Origin: Rhyzopertha dominica
Taxonomy: Eukaryota; Arthropoda; Insecta; Coleoptera; Bostrichidae
NCBI GenBank assembly: GCA_025024175.1
Contig: QCXZ01000001.1
Location: 38,868,942 to 38,932,941 of the forward strand
Length of the DNA: 64,000 nucleotides
Reading direction: 5' to 3'
The first letter of the stretch is position 1; each line of letters starts with the position of its first letter. The notes beneath the pieces were generated by a model. The model was not told the DNA's origin. It was given only the letters and a program-made list of their open reading frames with translations, and made no database searches. The translations under genes were made by a program, and so were the position numbers. Positions 38,844 through 50,589 of this stretch are shown one piece after another.

Positions 38844-40196
38844 ATTGCCGCCAGAACTGGGACGATTACAGTTTAAAAGTAATTGATTACGATTACGATT
38901 TCTTGCCATAATTTTTGTAATCGATTACGATTACAATTACTTGCCATCATTTTTNTAATCGATTACGATTGCAATTACTTCCTATCATTTTTGTAATCGA
39001 TTACGATTATAATTACTTGCCATCATTATTGTAATCGATTACGATTACGATTACATTGAGATTACTTGTGCGCGCAGTTTAAGAAAAGACATCTCGCCAT
39101 ATATATATTTACACCCCTACTTGCCTACCTACCCTGTAGTTTTAGATGCACCAGAGAACAAATTGGCTACTATTTAGTTATGCTACTTAGCTCTGTTGCT
39201 TTTCTTTTTCGTACTATATGAACTAAGTACTTTACAATAATAAAGTCCCTATTTAAACTAATTATTGAGTAATAATTGATATTATATGTAATATAGATAC
39301 ATTTTAAGCTAATGTTATACCAAACAAGCTAGAATCACGAATGATTAAGCTAGATAAGATGGAAAATCCGCTAAATTAGCGACACTGACAAGAAGTAAGA
39401 CGCGTCGCAACAGATCACACGAAGGACCCAGGTTAATACTCCTATTATTCGTTTAAAACACAATTACATTACAATTACATTTCAATTATAATTGAATCGC
39501 TAACTATTAAAAGGAACTAACTCTAAGAAACAATTGTGCGAAAGTGGAAAAAACACCCATGTTGTTAAGAACATTTTAAGCTTTATATTTACTGTTATTA
39601 AATATTAAATTCAACAAAAGTTCTATCAAACAATTATTGCAGTGAAAATATATTCTGACAAAGAACTAATTAATTAACATTGTGTACTACAAATTAATTA
39701 TTATCACCTGCCAATGTAGTGGGCTATGTGAGGTGAGCTTCATAAAAAAAAATTATTCTTATGATCATCTTCTGGAATGTTTTTTATTAATTTCCTCAGC
39801 ATCGACTTTATATGAGCTTTCTCTTCTGGATATGATCACGTGTGTATTAAAAGGCACAGACTGAAGGGAGTTGGTTCGTTTCTTCACCCATCGATCGGCA
39901 ACACCAAAAAAATGTTGTTTCACATTAAAATGTCAAAATGTCCAGTTTTTGGAGTTAGTTTCTTTTAATAGTCAGTTGTTCAATTACATTTCGATTACAA
40001 TTACGATTACCATTACTGTCATTCTAGAATGTAATCGATTACGATTACAATTACTTGCCATCATTTTTGTAATCGATTACGATTGCAATTACATTTATAG
40101 TAAATGTAATCGATTATAATTGCAGTTACATAAAAATGTAATCAATTACGTAATTCAATTAAAAGTAATCGATTACTTCCCAGCCCTGATTGGCGC
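38844..40196. mobile_element. Non-autonomous hAT-type element with TAATCGATTAC-based body
   Basis: The left end is CAGAACTGGGA (38852-38862). The right end TCCCAGCCCTG (40178-40188) reads CAGGGCTGGGA in complement. The flanking 8-base repeats ATTGCCGC (38844-38851) and ATTGGCGC (40189-40196) match at 7 of 8. Next to both ends are tandem arrays of TAATCGATTACGATTACAAT units with TTGCCATCATTTTT spacers, left at 38875-39065 and right at 39965-40175. The centre (39070-39960) is non-repetitive and has no recognisable transposase. Its structure matches the hAT-type elements at 6981 and 52170. Confidence 0.75.
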
Positions 40197-43100
40197 CACT
40201 GGATTTTTTAAGATGCATTGCACCACATACCGCTGTTGTTTCTGGTAAAAACAATATAAACACCAAAATATACAAAGATGACAGAAAAAAAATTGCACTA
40301 GCTCTTCAACTTTTTGCATTATTAAGTTTTTTTATTATCTCAGAACTTACCTTTTGGACATATGTCGTTTTTCATATCAACGCCTCAATGGTTATATTAT
40401 TCACCCAAATGCTTGTGAATGATTAACTACGGCAATAGTAGCTTCTACTTTATGTTATTTTCTTATATTCATCTGTTTAACTGTTACCTACACTTAATAT
40501 GAAAATAAAGAAGGTCAATTAACGTCAATATTGAGTCTGTTATTCCTGCCAGATGTAGGTACGGTTTTTCTAAACACCNTTAATATATTTCAGAATAAAC
40601 TTCTTTCTCTTTTGGTAGATTGCAGTTTCAATACTTTACTTTCTGCCTGTCGAGAACGTGAGATCCGCGGGTTCGATTCAGCACAGCTATTTAAAACCAC
40701 CTATTTTTCTCCGTAGCAATGATTGTTTATCTCCCTGTCCAAAACCGGCCCCAGTCGCGGCATCATGACTCCAAAACAAATATCTCAATCTATTCTTTAT
40801 AGAAGCACTCAGCGACAAACAGTATCATGCAGTGGTTTACTTTCAGTCATTTTCTAAAACGATTTTATCTGCATATCTGCGTTTAGACAAACGCATGTAC
40901 TCATCAATCCCATCATTTATCATAACAGAATTTTTCGAGTGGAACGACGTGAACGTCCGGATGATTGATATTCGCCGAGAACTATACGGCAGCAGTGGCG
41001 TTGCGTTTTCGTTTCCACAAGGAAAGGAGTACTTCATTTCCTGTAGTGGAAGTAAAAAAAGTTGTTGGTTTATTTAAAATAAAATTTATTTTCTTCTTTA
41101 GGTTTACAACTTGTTCATTTATGTTTTCTCTATTATTTAGCGCTAAACTGCGAAAGTTTGTGTATTCTTGTGTTAATTTGCGACTGGTCCACTGAAGTCT
41201 TATATTAATTCATTGAGGCAAGTTCAAACTAAGGAAATATTTTTAACTGATAAAGTTATATATTATGCAACTATGTTTTAAATAAATACCCAACTTAAAT
41301 GACAATGACTTTGCCTAAATACCTCACAGATTCTATTGAAGAAACATCCATCCTTCCACCATGGCTAGTGATATCGATAAGTTCATAATTTTAAAGCGCT
41401 ATTTTATTACAGGAGTTAATAATGTTTATTATCATTTCCATCTTATGTTTTAGATCAGTGAGTCCGATTTACAGTGCTAGAAGTTTTAAAGTCATTTGTG
41501 TACGAAGCAAAAGATACAAGATTTAAACAGCTTATCAATGAACATTGCAGCTAACAACTGTGTCTTCACGTCCGTGGATTTAATAAAGCATTATTTCATA
41601 AATTTCCAGGAATTCTTTTAATTCAGTTTTAATTAATATTTAAATAATAGGTCAAATTAGTAGTTCAAATAATAGGTTAGTAAGTTAACCATCATTTTAT
41701 ATTGTTCTTTTTGGAAGTTCGCAGTGGCCTTTTTCAAAATAGGTGGAACAGATCACATTAATTAAATAGGCTTTTTTCAGCCTAAATTGTGTTTATACCA
41801 GGTACCTTGTCATTTTTTAAATTCAGATATTTATAATCAAATGGCTGCAAAAATTGTTTGCGAGAAAATATTTTTTTGTCTTTTACACGAGTTAACTAAT
41901 AACACACGTGGATAGTAATAATCACTAATGTAATAACATTTTCTTCAGCAATTTGCTTCACTGTGTCCACTTGGACACTATTGGTGGCTCTTCATTTTAC
42001 ACATAAATTAGTTAATTTAGCCTATGGTGTAGGTTCTGAAACACATAAAAGTTTGTTAGTCTTGCCTAGATCGTTATTATGTAGACACAACAACTCCAAC
42101 GTATATCAATACATAAACCTTTACATGATTCATATCCATGATCAGCAATGTTAAATTGCTGTTGTTGACAACATGGTGTGTTTGGGATTGTTGTATAAAA
42201 AATCTGCCTCGCCAGTCTTTTACGTAGTCCAGTAATGTTAAATACTCTTACGATCAATCCTGCTTCAGTTATTTCTTTGATAGCTATGCTTTTATGTTAC
42301 AACTGGATTTATATGGTTCACTTTGCCTTTTCACAATTTAGTCTTTACTGAAACATGCAATATTAAGATCCGTCAACAAACTTTGGCATGGCGGTTACTT
42401 TGAATTCCCAAATAAATGTAAATTTATGTATAATTTGAAATTCGCATAGTAGCTTACTAAACTTGAACAAAACATTATTGTAAACAAAGAAGTCTCTATG
42501 ATGTAAATGTAATGTAAATCCTATTCTCCCTTGCAAAGAAATCTATACTTTAAATGTCGATACAGATGGTACGTATATCGGTGCATTCAATAAATCTGTA
42601 TTTAAAAAGACGTATATTAAAAGTATCGTTAATACAGACAAATTTTGACAGACAGCGATTTATTTTTTAGGGGTAACAGTAGCTAAATTTACACTGCGCT
42701 AGAGCTATATAGTGTTTGCTAACTGAATTGGTACAATACAAAGTTTCTTCAGGATTAATTTGACACTTGCATATAAAACATTTTAAAATCAGAATTCATA
42801 AGTACGAAAAAAACCAAAGTTTCTAAATAAACATTTATTTCAATATGCATTATTAATCGAGGCTTGGTTCGGTACTGATCGTCGTAGTGACCGCACGCAA
42901 CAGAGCTAGGCTCTGAGTTTTAAACTCTTACAGAACAGAAAACCACCAGACTACACAACTACTGAATATTGCACAGTCTTGTGTCAGTGAATAGGTAGTT
43001 GATGCTGTGATTGTGATCAGTATACCTGAACAGATAGCGCAGGGGAAGACTAGTCCCCTCCCATTCACACCGAGTGCAGAAAAGCAGTATCAATAACGTT

Positions 43101-43439
43101 GACTAACATCATAATAATTTTTGCCTGTGCAACCAAGCATTAAGGTGATCCAAAATAAGTAAATCCCGGAGATGGAAACTCATGCGCTGATCAAATATAT
43201 ACGAGGAGAATTTTTCCTAATAAGAACACAAAAACCTTAGAAGACAAATAGGAATAAAAGTTGTAAATTACATTATAAAACATATAGGTATGGAAGTTCA
43301 GAAGTGGCTTGAAAGAAACTGTTTAAGAACTAAACAACAAAAAAAATCGCTTCTTGGGGGAGAAAAATATAGGGACGCCATCAGTAATATTATCCAAAAA
43401 ATAGTAGTTTATATGGAAGTCATAGTAACTTTCTAACAG

Positions 43440-43640
43440 GACAAAAGCACTGAAGTGACAACAGTAAAGAACTATATCCCGTAGACCACCTAGAGCTATA
43501 GCAAGCAAATGAGAATAAACACACGAAATAAGACAAATGATCGTTGACACCATCACGCAATAGCAAACAAAGCAAGGCAGAGGAATCATAATTGCCATAC
43601 TTGCAAAAGGCAAGAAGAAAATAATGAGTTCCTAAATCTG
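43440..43640 (-). repeat. Dispersed repeat, copy 2 (partner at 12666-12862)
   Basis: The minus strand of this segment follows the + strand of 12666-12862 with many substitutions. The best block contains TTGCGTGATGGTGTC. Two diverged copies 31 kb apart indicate an interspersed repeat of unknown type. Confidence 0.5.
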
Positions 43641-44218
43641 TACATAGGTTCAGACAGCTCATTCTCAGTTTCCCGTAACATGGGCTACGTGAGAGTCCAC
43701 TAGCAACAAGTGTCCAGCAAATCCAGCATCCAGCAAACTTGGCCAGCCCGATAGTATATACTGGAGCGGCAGAAATGCCTACCGTATGCTAGGTCAAATA
43801 ATCAGTTATTAATTAAGGCTTCGTATAGATCAGACTAAAAAAATAGAAATGTACCAATTACGTTCCGAGCTGAATAAGCTAGTATCTTTTCAACAAACCT
43901 ACAACAAACTTTCGTAATTGTAAATGGCAGTAAAAATTTATGTGCGCGATACAGTAATAATAAAGTATATTTTTGCTGTCTGTATAGTCTGCAAAACTAT
44001 CGTTTGGAAAAGAACTTTTACTAAAATAATTTTTCAGTTTCCATTTTAAGTTTGCCAAATGCCTTTACATCATCAAATACCACAAGTTCCTACTTTGCAT
44101 CAAATTATCTATCTAAACATACAAATCACTATCACTAAAAATACTAGCTACGTTGCTGCCATCTATGCATTTCAAACTAAATATTAATTTATACACTATT
44201 CTGGTAACAACAATAATA

Positions 44219-44315
44219 TACAGGGTTTCTATAATTTCATGTAACGCAGGCGGTGTTGATTTCTGAATTCTTTGTGCCGCCTTTTTATGCACGAATCATT
44301 TATAGAAACTCTGTA
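44219..44315. mobile_element. Internally deleted copy of the TACAGGG MITE
   Basis: Ninety-seven bases run from TACAGGGTTTCTATAA to TTATAGAAACTCTGTA. After the left end the copy follows the reverse complement of the right end of the 16606-16972 element through TTGATTTCTGAATTCTTTG, then jumps to the opposite terminus. Ends and TA flanks are clear. Confidence 0.7.
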
Positions 44316-44469
44316 TAATAATATAGCGCACATACATGTAGTTACTGTTTCCGCCATACACAGTATCTGTTAAATTGAAACAAGTACTCCAGCAAATTTC
44401 TTTTCGTAGTCAATATTTCATTTGTTATAAGACTACTTAATACGAGACTGATTAAGTTAATATACTAAG

Positions 44470-44900
44470 TTAAGATGTACCGAGTTTATGCCGTCTACGC
44501 CTCTGCTTGCTTCGGCCGAGTGAGAACGCCCCATGTGTTGAGATCAAAGTAACTTTCGGATCCGCAAAACAGGGAAGTTGACATATAGCGAATCTGGGTG
44601 TACAACTGAAGTGATCCTAATTAACACGTGGTGCCATATGTGGGGGTGTCGTTAGTAGGTATATGGGAAAAGTGGCAATTTAAGGAGTCGATTTGTTATG
44701 AGAGGGAAACTAGGGGTTGAACACGCCATAACGACATCGTTAATTTAATTTTTATATTCTAGCCGACCATTAATATTATTTACGACCGCAAACAAAATAA
44801 AAACGTCGTCCCGTAAAATCATGAGCAGGTTACGTCGGAGAATATTTAACTTTTGACTAAAAGGGCGAACATAAAAATAAAACACCCATCGTGAAGCAGG
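44470..44900. promoter_or_regulatory. Candidate intergenic regulatory block 3' of vg
   Basis: This block is less AT-rich than its surroundings and non-repetitive. It contains GAGATCAAAGT near 44540 (TCF/Pangolin-like AGATCAAAG), TAATTAACACGTGG near 44618 (homeodomain core plus E-box) and GACCGCAAAC near 44783 (Runt-like ACCGCA). No reading frame supports a gene. The function and the target gene are unknown. Confidence 0.25.
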
Positions 44901-45523
44901 TGCTTAGGGGACAATAAAATTCTGTTTTAGACTACCGGGTTTTTGACTATTTCGTATAAACCTGTTCAGCTTGGAACGCTCTTCCGAAATAAAACAATGT
45001 ATGGTATTTTTGTATCGGACTCGATACTGAAAACTGTAATAGGTACGTGTCAAGTTCGCATTGCTGATGTATGTACAAACATAAACAGAAGACTGCTAAA
45101 ATAAAGTTTTCTGAGTTCTTGTAGCAACAACGGAATCTAATAGATACTTCGTAATAATGTATACATACATAATATGGAAGTTCTGAGCTTTGTCTTTATT
45201 TAAAAAAAATGTTAAATATGGTTTCTGTAATTCTTTGTAAGAACTAAGAGTTACATCAATTACATTTAGATTTTGATTTAATCACATCTGAACTAGCAAA
45301 AAGAGCAAGCAAAAGTCATGACTATCATTGAACAAAACTAATTCAGTTTTGTAATATTTACTTATATTTAATGTAGTTAATTTTCTATAAAGGTTTAGAG
45401 GAATCTGTCACGAAACCACTCCAGCTGTCTTCCTTCCTATAGATGTATGTGATCTCAATTGCAAGTTGTTTAAACTACTAACGTTCACCGATTCCACTCA
45501 CGTTCCTTGGTGAAACATTTTAT

Positions 45524-45727
45524 CAATAAAATAAAAATTAAATACACTTGGTTGTTTCACGGTATGTAACAATCTCTGACAGATCTGTTTCGAAGCTTTT
45601 GGTTCTTCTTCAAAGTATAACAAAAACATACTGTATGTTGTTATACCGAAAGTTTCGAAACAGATCTGTTAAAAATTATTACATACCGTAAAACAAACAC
45701 GCGTTTCTTTGATTTTTATTTCATTGT
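45524..45727. repeat. Foldback repeat with ~75-80-base arms
   Basis: The left arm (about 45524-45605) and right arm (about 45644-45727) are imperfect reverse complements. Shared blocks include AATAAAAAT, ACGGTATGTAA and AACAGATCTGTTTCGAA (GACAGATCTGTTTCGAA on the left). The loop contains ACATACTGTATGTTG. On the minus strand the left arm reads GAAGAAGAACC followed by GCTTCGAAACAG. Such GAAGAAG...CGAAAC blocks recur in the window and are common in Penelope-like elements. No target duplication was found. Confidence 0.65.
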
Positions 45728-47107
45728 TTAAACTACAGTTTCGTCATGCCCTTTAGTTTTCGTTAATTCCAGCCCGTGGAGTTTCCAGTGCTTTGCAAAT
45801 GCGTTTTTATTATGAAGTTATGTTTAGTGCCACGTGACACATGCTGGAACAAAGCTCTAGGTTTAATACTCGTATATTACAGACTCAAGCTTTTTGCATT
45901 AAAACCAATCAAAATTAAATTCATAATCTCATCCCAGCAATTTTCAGGGTTTTTATTAATCCTTGTTCATATGTGTAATGTAATTTAATTTAGTGGAATA
46001 TATCCGTAATAAAAAGTCTCAGCTTTGGTATATATTCTTTACAACAAGTTTATAGAAGCTCTAATAAACATTATCACGAGAGGAATAATATAAGTGTGCA
46101 TATGTGGTATATATGTCAAATAATGGCTAGGATTAATGGATTTTTTCAGGTAGGTGTTTTAAATTGCAACGTCGACTAGCGATTAAACGAATCACATTTT
46201 CATTTTAAGGCAACTAGTCTGATATTAGGCATATTTAATGTTATGTTCTATCCATAGTTTTTGTTAGCCAAGTATAGTGTTGTATAGCACTATGCAACCG
46301 CAAATACGACTATTACGGTGTACAATTGATTATTATCTCCTTCATTCATAACTACAACAATGGATTCCATGGTTGCAAGCATTAACTGCTATGAATAATG
46401 CAGAATAAGAATTCTTTTATTATTCGTGTCATGAGGTGCCTCGATTTTCTTGTTTTACCACATATCTTTGCAGTTGCATGACGCATTCGGAGGTGCATAG
46501 CAGCATGCTACTATTTCAAATATTTAGCTTACAAATACAAAATTCACCTTGAATTAATTTTATGTTATAAATGAAACAAACTCGAACTTTTGCACTTGTA
46601 ATATCATACTCAGCATCAAAAATCACGTTCAACGGCACTCATGAAACAAAATCAATTTTTGCATCTTTAGGTATCAAAATTTGACGTGTAGCTATCATCA
46701 CAATCAATATAAAAGATCGCGTTCAGCACCAGTCATGACGAAAATTGAACCTTTGAATGTACCATGGCACATATCCGTCACAGCCACAATGAAAATCTGA
46801 TATACTTAGACACTCAGCCTGAGAAACTATCAATGAAAAGCGGCATTTCGAACCTAGGGACAACAGTACCTTAGTAATCCTATCTAAAACAAATTGTTCC
46901 GCTAAAAGATGCTTACCATCCCATACAGAAAACTAAATATCAGTTCGTTAACAGTCGTATTACGTTATGATTCCACATATAAACTTGATTTCACGGTTTA
47001 ATGCAATTTTGAATACCTTAGATATAAACACAATTAAAGTAATATGGTTTTGGAAATTTATTTGTACAATTATTAAAATGCATGTCTATGCTGTGCTGTC
47101 TGCACCA

Positions 47108-47163
47108 CAATAAACTGCAGGTAGATCTATTTCGCTATCATTATAGCTCATCAGTGCAGTTTA
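47108..47163 (-). ncRNA. Hammerhead-like motif, minus strand, with altered cleavage triplet
   Basis: Read on the minus strand: CTGATGA (complement of 47148-47154), stem II GCTAT/ATAGC with loop AATG, GAAA (complement of 47130-47133), then TAGATCTACC. Stem I is TAAACTGCA against TGCAGTTTA, nine perfect pairs. The cleavage triplet is ACC where hammerheads need NUH (AUC in the sister copy), so U16.1 is lost and self-cleavage should be impaired. Core and all three helices are otherwise present. Confidence 0.65.
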
Positions 47164-47171
47164 GGTCTAGT

Positions 47172-47226
47172 GCAGACAGCACTGATGAGCTATAATGATA
47201 GCGAAATAGATCTATCTGCAGTTGGT
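47172..47226 (+). ncRNA. Hammerhead ribozyme motif (type I, short stem III)
   Basis: Conserved core CTGATGA at 47182-47188, stem II GCTAT-AATG-ATAGC at 47189-47202, GAAA at 47203-47206, short stem III ATA/TAT closed by GATC (47206-47215) and cleavage triplet AUC ending at 47216. Cleavage would fall between 47216 and 47217. Stem I pairs ...CAGACAGCA with TGCAGTTGG: three pairs, one A-A mismatch, then three more pairs including one G-U. All invariant core bases are present. A very short stem III is typical of hammerheads in Penelope-like elements, where dimers are often needed for cleavage. The weakness is the imperfect stem I. Confidence 0.75.
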
Positions 47227-48887
47227 TGCGATGCAGGATTCTTGCGGTGGGGGCCTGCTGTCAAATTGAAGTATGTAGGTGCATGCCAATTTGTCAGGGT
47301 ACAGGTCACTTCCTTTAGGAAGTAGATCCCATAATGGCAGCTAGGTGGCTTTGTCATCATGTCAGTATAATGCTGACAGATGGTATTGCCACCGAAATTC
47401 TTATTTGTACAATGATTACTCTATCTCTCACCAGCATCATGTTAATACATACATTTAACTTTTACATAAATTCTTATAAAAATAGCTCATTTTATTTAAG
47501 TGAATTATTTTAAACATTGTAAGATGCAACATTGCATTAGCTTCCTATTATTATTAGATTGCTGGTGTATGTTAATAGCAGAGTTTGACAAACTTTCATC
47601 TTTCCAGTAGTTTTAATAGTTACTTATAGCAATAGCCTTATGATATTGTTTTGCATATTATTTCCTTATTATTATCCTTCAGAATCATCTACATACTAGA
47701 AACTCTCAACAGATAAAACAGAATAATAAATAAGAATTTGGTGTACAGCAGAAGTAGCATAACAGTAAGATAGAACTTTATTTACAGTTAGCTAGTTGAC
47801 TGCACTTATTTATCTCACGGTTGAATATTTAATAAGAGTGCAATGCTTTTGGTTGCAACAAATATGATATTATTCTTTTACTATACTAAATCTATGTACT
47901 TTTTAGTGTGATTTGAACGTTACTCTATTACTAAGAGTTTTAAATGGGATTCAATACGAAACTTCCACACTGAAGATCAAACTAGTTGAAATGTCAACAA
48001 AGATGGTTATCAAAACAATAAATAAACTTACATTATGTTTATTTGCCCCATCAACATGCAATTATCTCCTGTTTATTTGCTGTTATAATGTCAGTCCGTG
48101 TTACCAACCTTAAAATAAGTATATCTGTAAGTGTAAGTGAAAAAAATACTTCTGCTAATAAAACCGAAATTTTTTTTCGGTCGAATATATGCAATTCGTT
48201 TGTAATTTAATTTAATTGGACCCGTTTTGTTTATATCCTCGCTCGTTATACTCGATCAGCCATATACTGTGTTTACCTTTTCGACCTCGATACATAAATA
48301 GCTATTATGGAAGTTACATAACCACTATTAACTGGATAACAAGCACCCGGCCATTTTAACAAAAAGAATCTTGGATTTACGTATTTTACCGCAGCAAAAC
48401 AATAATTTGTAAATATACAAACTGTCATACCGAGCAAATAAAAAATGAAAAGATAAGAAAGAGAATGTGGACAAAATTTGCATATATTATTCAACGGCAT
48501 AATAGTCTAAAATTCTGCTCAATTTAATGTACATATAAAGAGTTATTATATTACAGTAGAATAGTGTAAATCCGTAATAGGGGAGCTTGCGGGTGAGGTG
48601 GCCATAGCCTACTAAAATATGGATGTCGTTCATTTCATTATTATATTATTTTATTACTGATGCCAGTAGTCTTTTAACTTAAAATTTCCCTAAATTTTCT
48701 CATATTTAATTTATACGCAACAGATTTTTATCTAAATAATTTCATTCGAAATATAACGGATCCATATTTGAAGTTTTCATTGTCTGAAGTTAGGCATAAT
48801 CTTAAGGATTACTGGTAACTCAAGCTATTAAAGCTTCTTAGCAGAAATTTGTCTGATATCAGTAATAAAAAGGGCGTATAAAGATCT

Positions 48888-49271
48888 GTGGCATCTCACC
48901 AATGTGCTAAGGGAGTAGAAAGTAGCAAAAGTAGAAAGCGTAGAAAGAAGCGTAAAATGATGTCGCTAAGAGTGCACAAAGCCCTGGTTTTATCAGAACT
49001 TCCAAGAAAGTCGTTGATGGCGTCTAACTACTATCGACAAATATGCCGCCTGTTCATTGCGGACAAAATAAGTAGATTAAATTGTCGTGTGGATATCAGT
49101 GCAAATGCGAGCGTATGCACTGTATACCTGTTAAAATTGCTTCNTGAAGAGTGTTCGCAAATGAACTATCAACTGTCCTCACAAAATATAACAGGAAAAA
49201 AAAGTTTTGTGTTTCAGGATCTCAATATACGANGTGTAGCGAGCATGATCAGCATCAGTCGCCCTCAGTAA
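48888..49271 (+). pseudogene. Possible histone H2B-like pseudogene
   Basis: The open frame begins with a basic stretch SRKRRKKRKMMS followed by VHKALVLSELPRKSLMASN, then FIADKISRL and YLLKLL. The order and spacing resemble H2B: a basic KRKRKES tail, YKVLKQVH, SSKAMSIMNS, RIAAEASRL, then VRLLLPGEL. Similarity is weak, a loop of about five residues is missing, and two codons contain N. The 3' sequence shows stops and no H2B-like C-terminus. No introns or promoter are evident, so an old retrocopy or chance resemblance are both possible. Confidence 0.3.
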
Positions 49272-49837
49272 GCATATTTGGTCAGTAAAAAACCTAGACA
49301 TTAGAGCCTTCTGTACCTCAGTCAGATGCTGCTGGCGTTATACCATTACCAGGCAGCATAAAGAACAGTAAGAGGGTTCGCCGAATCATACTTCTTGAGA
49401 CATCACGCAATCACTGAAAGGGAGGATGGAGGAGCTTTACTTACACCAGTGCTGCTGTAAATCAACTTATATTTTATTGAATTTAGTTGGGTTTGTTATA
49501 TATAAGAATTTTGTGGTTAGATACATATTTTTTAGAACTGTCCAGATAGCTCAACTTTAATATTTAAAGACTAAGTAATGGATTAATTGTTTTATTTGAG
49601 ACTTCCATTACTTTTTTTGATTTTGTCTTTTCGGATGCTGGTTGACTGGACTCTATGATTATAGGTACATGGTTCTCTAACTGCACAATGCGTTCATGAA
49701 CGCTGTTTCATTACTCCTATTGGTCACATGACCAGATTTTCTAATACATCAGTAGACACTAGGAAGTCTACGCTGGTATTTTAGTACCGATGCACAAGCA
49801 TTACCATCAGCGTCACAGAAACCATGCACGAACAAAT

Positions 49838-49871
49838 TAATAATAATAATAATAATAAAAATAATAATAAT
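49838..49871. repeat. AAT microsatellite
   Basis: About eleven AAT units, interrupted once by AAAA, in otherwise ordinary AT-rich sequence. Confidence 0.85.
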
Positions 49872-50589
49872 GCACCTGCTCTTCCACTCATACAAATTAT
49901 AAACAGAGAACTAAAGATACCAATGAAACTAACTGAAAATGGAAAAAATGTAAGTGTATATGTCTATGTATATAAAATATGAATTAATACATAATAGAAG
50001 AAAGTAAAGATTACACATGTTGGACAGATAATAATAACTTTTTGTAAGCAAATTTAAAATTGCTAGATGACTTTGACTTTAGCTTTAATGGGACGGAGTT
50101 ATATAAATTGCAGATGTAAGAAAAGGAACGTTCAAAGAAACTATGTTTATGTGCCGGAACCGAAACTACATATAATATTATGTATATCAGTATGAAATTT
50201 GATTTTACTGTAAAGGTAGGGTGGAGTTTTGTTTAAGTTTATTCTATGAAACAAACAAACAGAGTGAAACCTTCTTCTGTCCGACATGCTTAGCCACGGA
50301 ATCATTATGCGTTTGTGAGTAACATGATCTCCCCTACCACTCCCGTATATCAAGCATTTTGTACCATCTGAATTCTCCTGGAACACTCAAAATTTAAACA
50401 CGGACCAAAAGCAGAGTCAGCAAAATTAAACACGGACCATGGCCACGCAAAATATATTTTTTGTTTTAAATTTAAATATATCGTATGTTGTAGATTGCTC
50501 TCATGTTGCAGAAAGATTTACCAATAAGTGAACTGATAAGTGACACAAAGCGTAGTTTATTATACAGGGTATTATTTTCAATCTTTATG

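Larger units (their letters stand above)
40197..47057. other. Intergenic DNA, 40.2-47.1 kb
   Basis: No host gene was recognised. It contains a repeat copy (43440-43640), a small MITE (44219-44315), a less AT-rich block (44470-44900) and a foldback repeat (45524-45727), all listed separately. The rest is AT-rich with short spurious frames. Confidence 0.6.
47058..47413 (+). mobile_element. Ribozyme-bearing retroelement (Penelope/retrozyme-like) with 13-base target duplication
   Basis: The direct repeats TTATTTGTACAAT at 47058-47070 and 47401-47413 are identical and extend to 17 of 18 matches. The element between them starts AAAATGCATGTCTATGCTG, then carries an inverted hammerhead motif, a direct hammerhead motif, a unique body and a tail. 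The tail contains three small hairpins: ACTTCC/GGAAGT, TGTCAG/CTGACA and GATGG/CCACC-type. There is no poly(A) tail and no coding capacity. The start and tail recur at 62225-62370. Long variable target duplications, inverted terminal segments and hammerhead ribozymes are known from Penelope-like elements and their non-autonomous retrozyme relatives. The assignment to that group is inference. Confidence 0.7.
47414..50589. other. Intergenic DNA, 47.4-50.6 kb
   Basis: AT-rich DNA with a possible histone-like pseudogene (48888-49271) and an AAT microsatellite (49838-49871), both listed separately. TACAGGGT at 50563-50570 resembles a mariner-type terminus. I see no other supported feature. Confidence 0.55.

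Noticed and set aside
40672..40685. GGTTCGATTC resembling a tRNA T-arm or SINE B box (near 40670)
   Set aside because: No matching A box, acceptor stem or cloverleaf could be built, and no copies were seen in the window.
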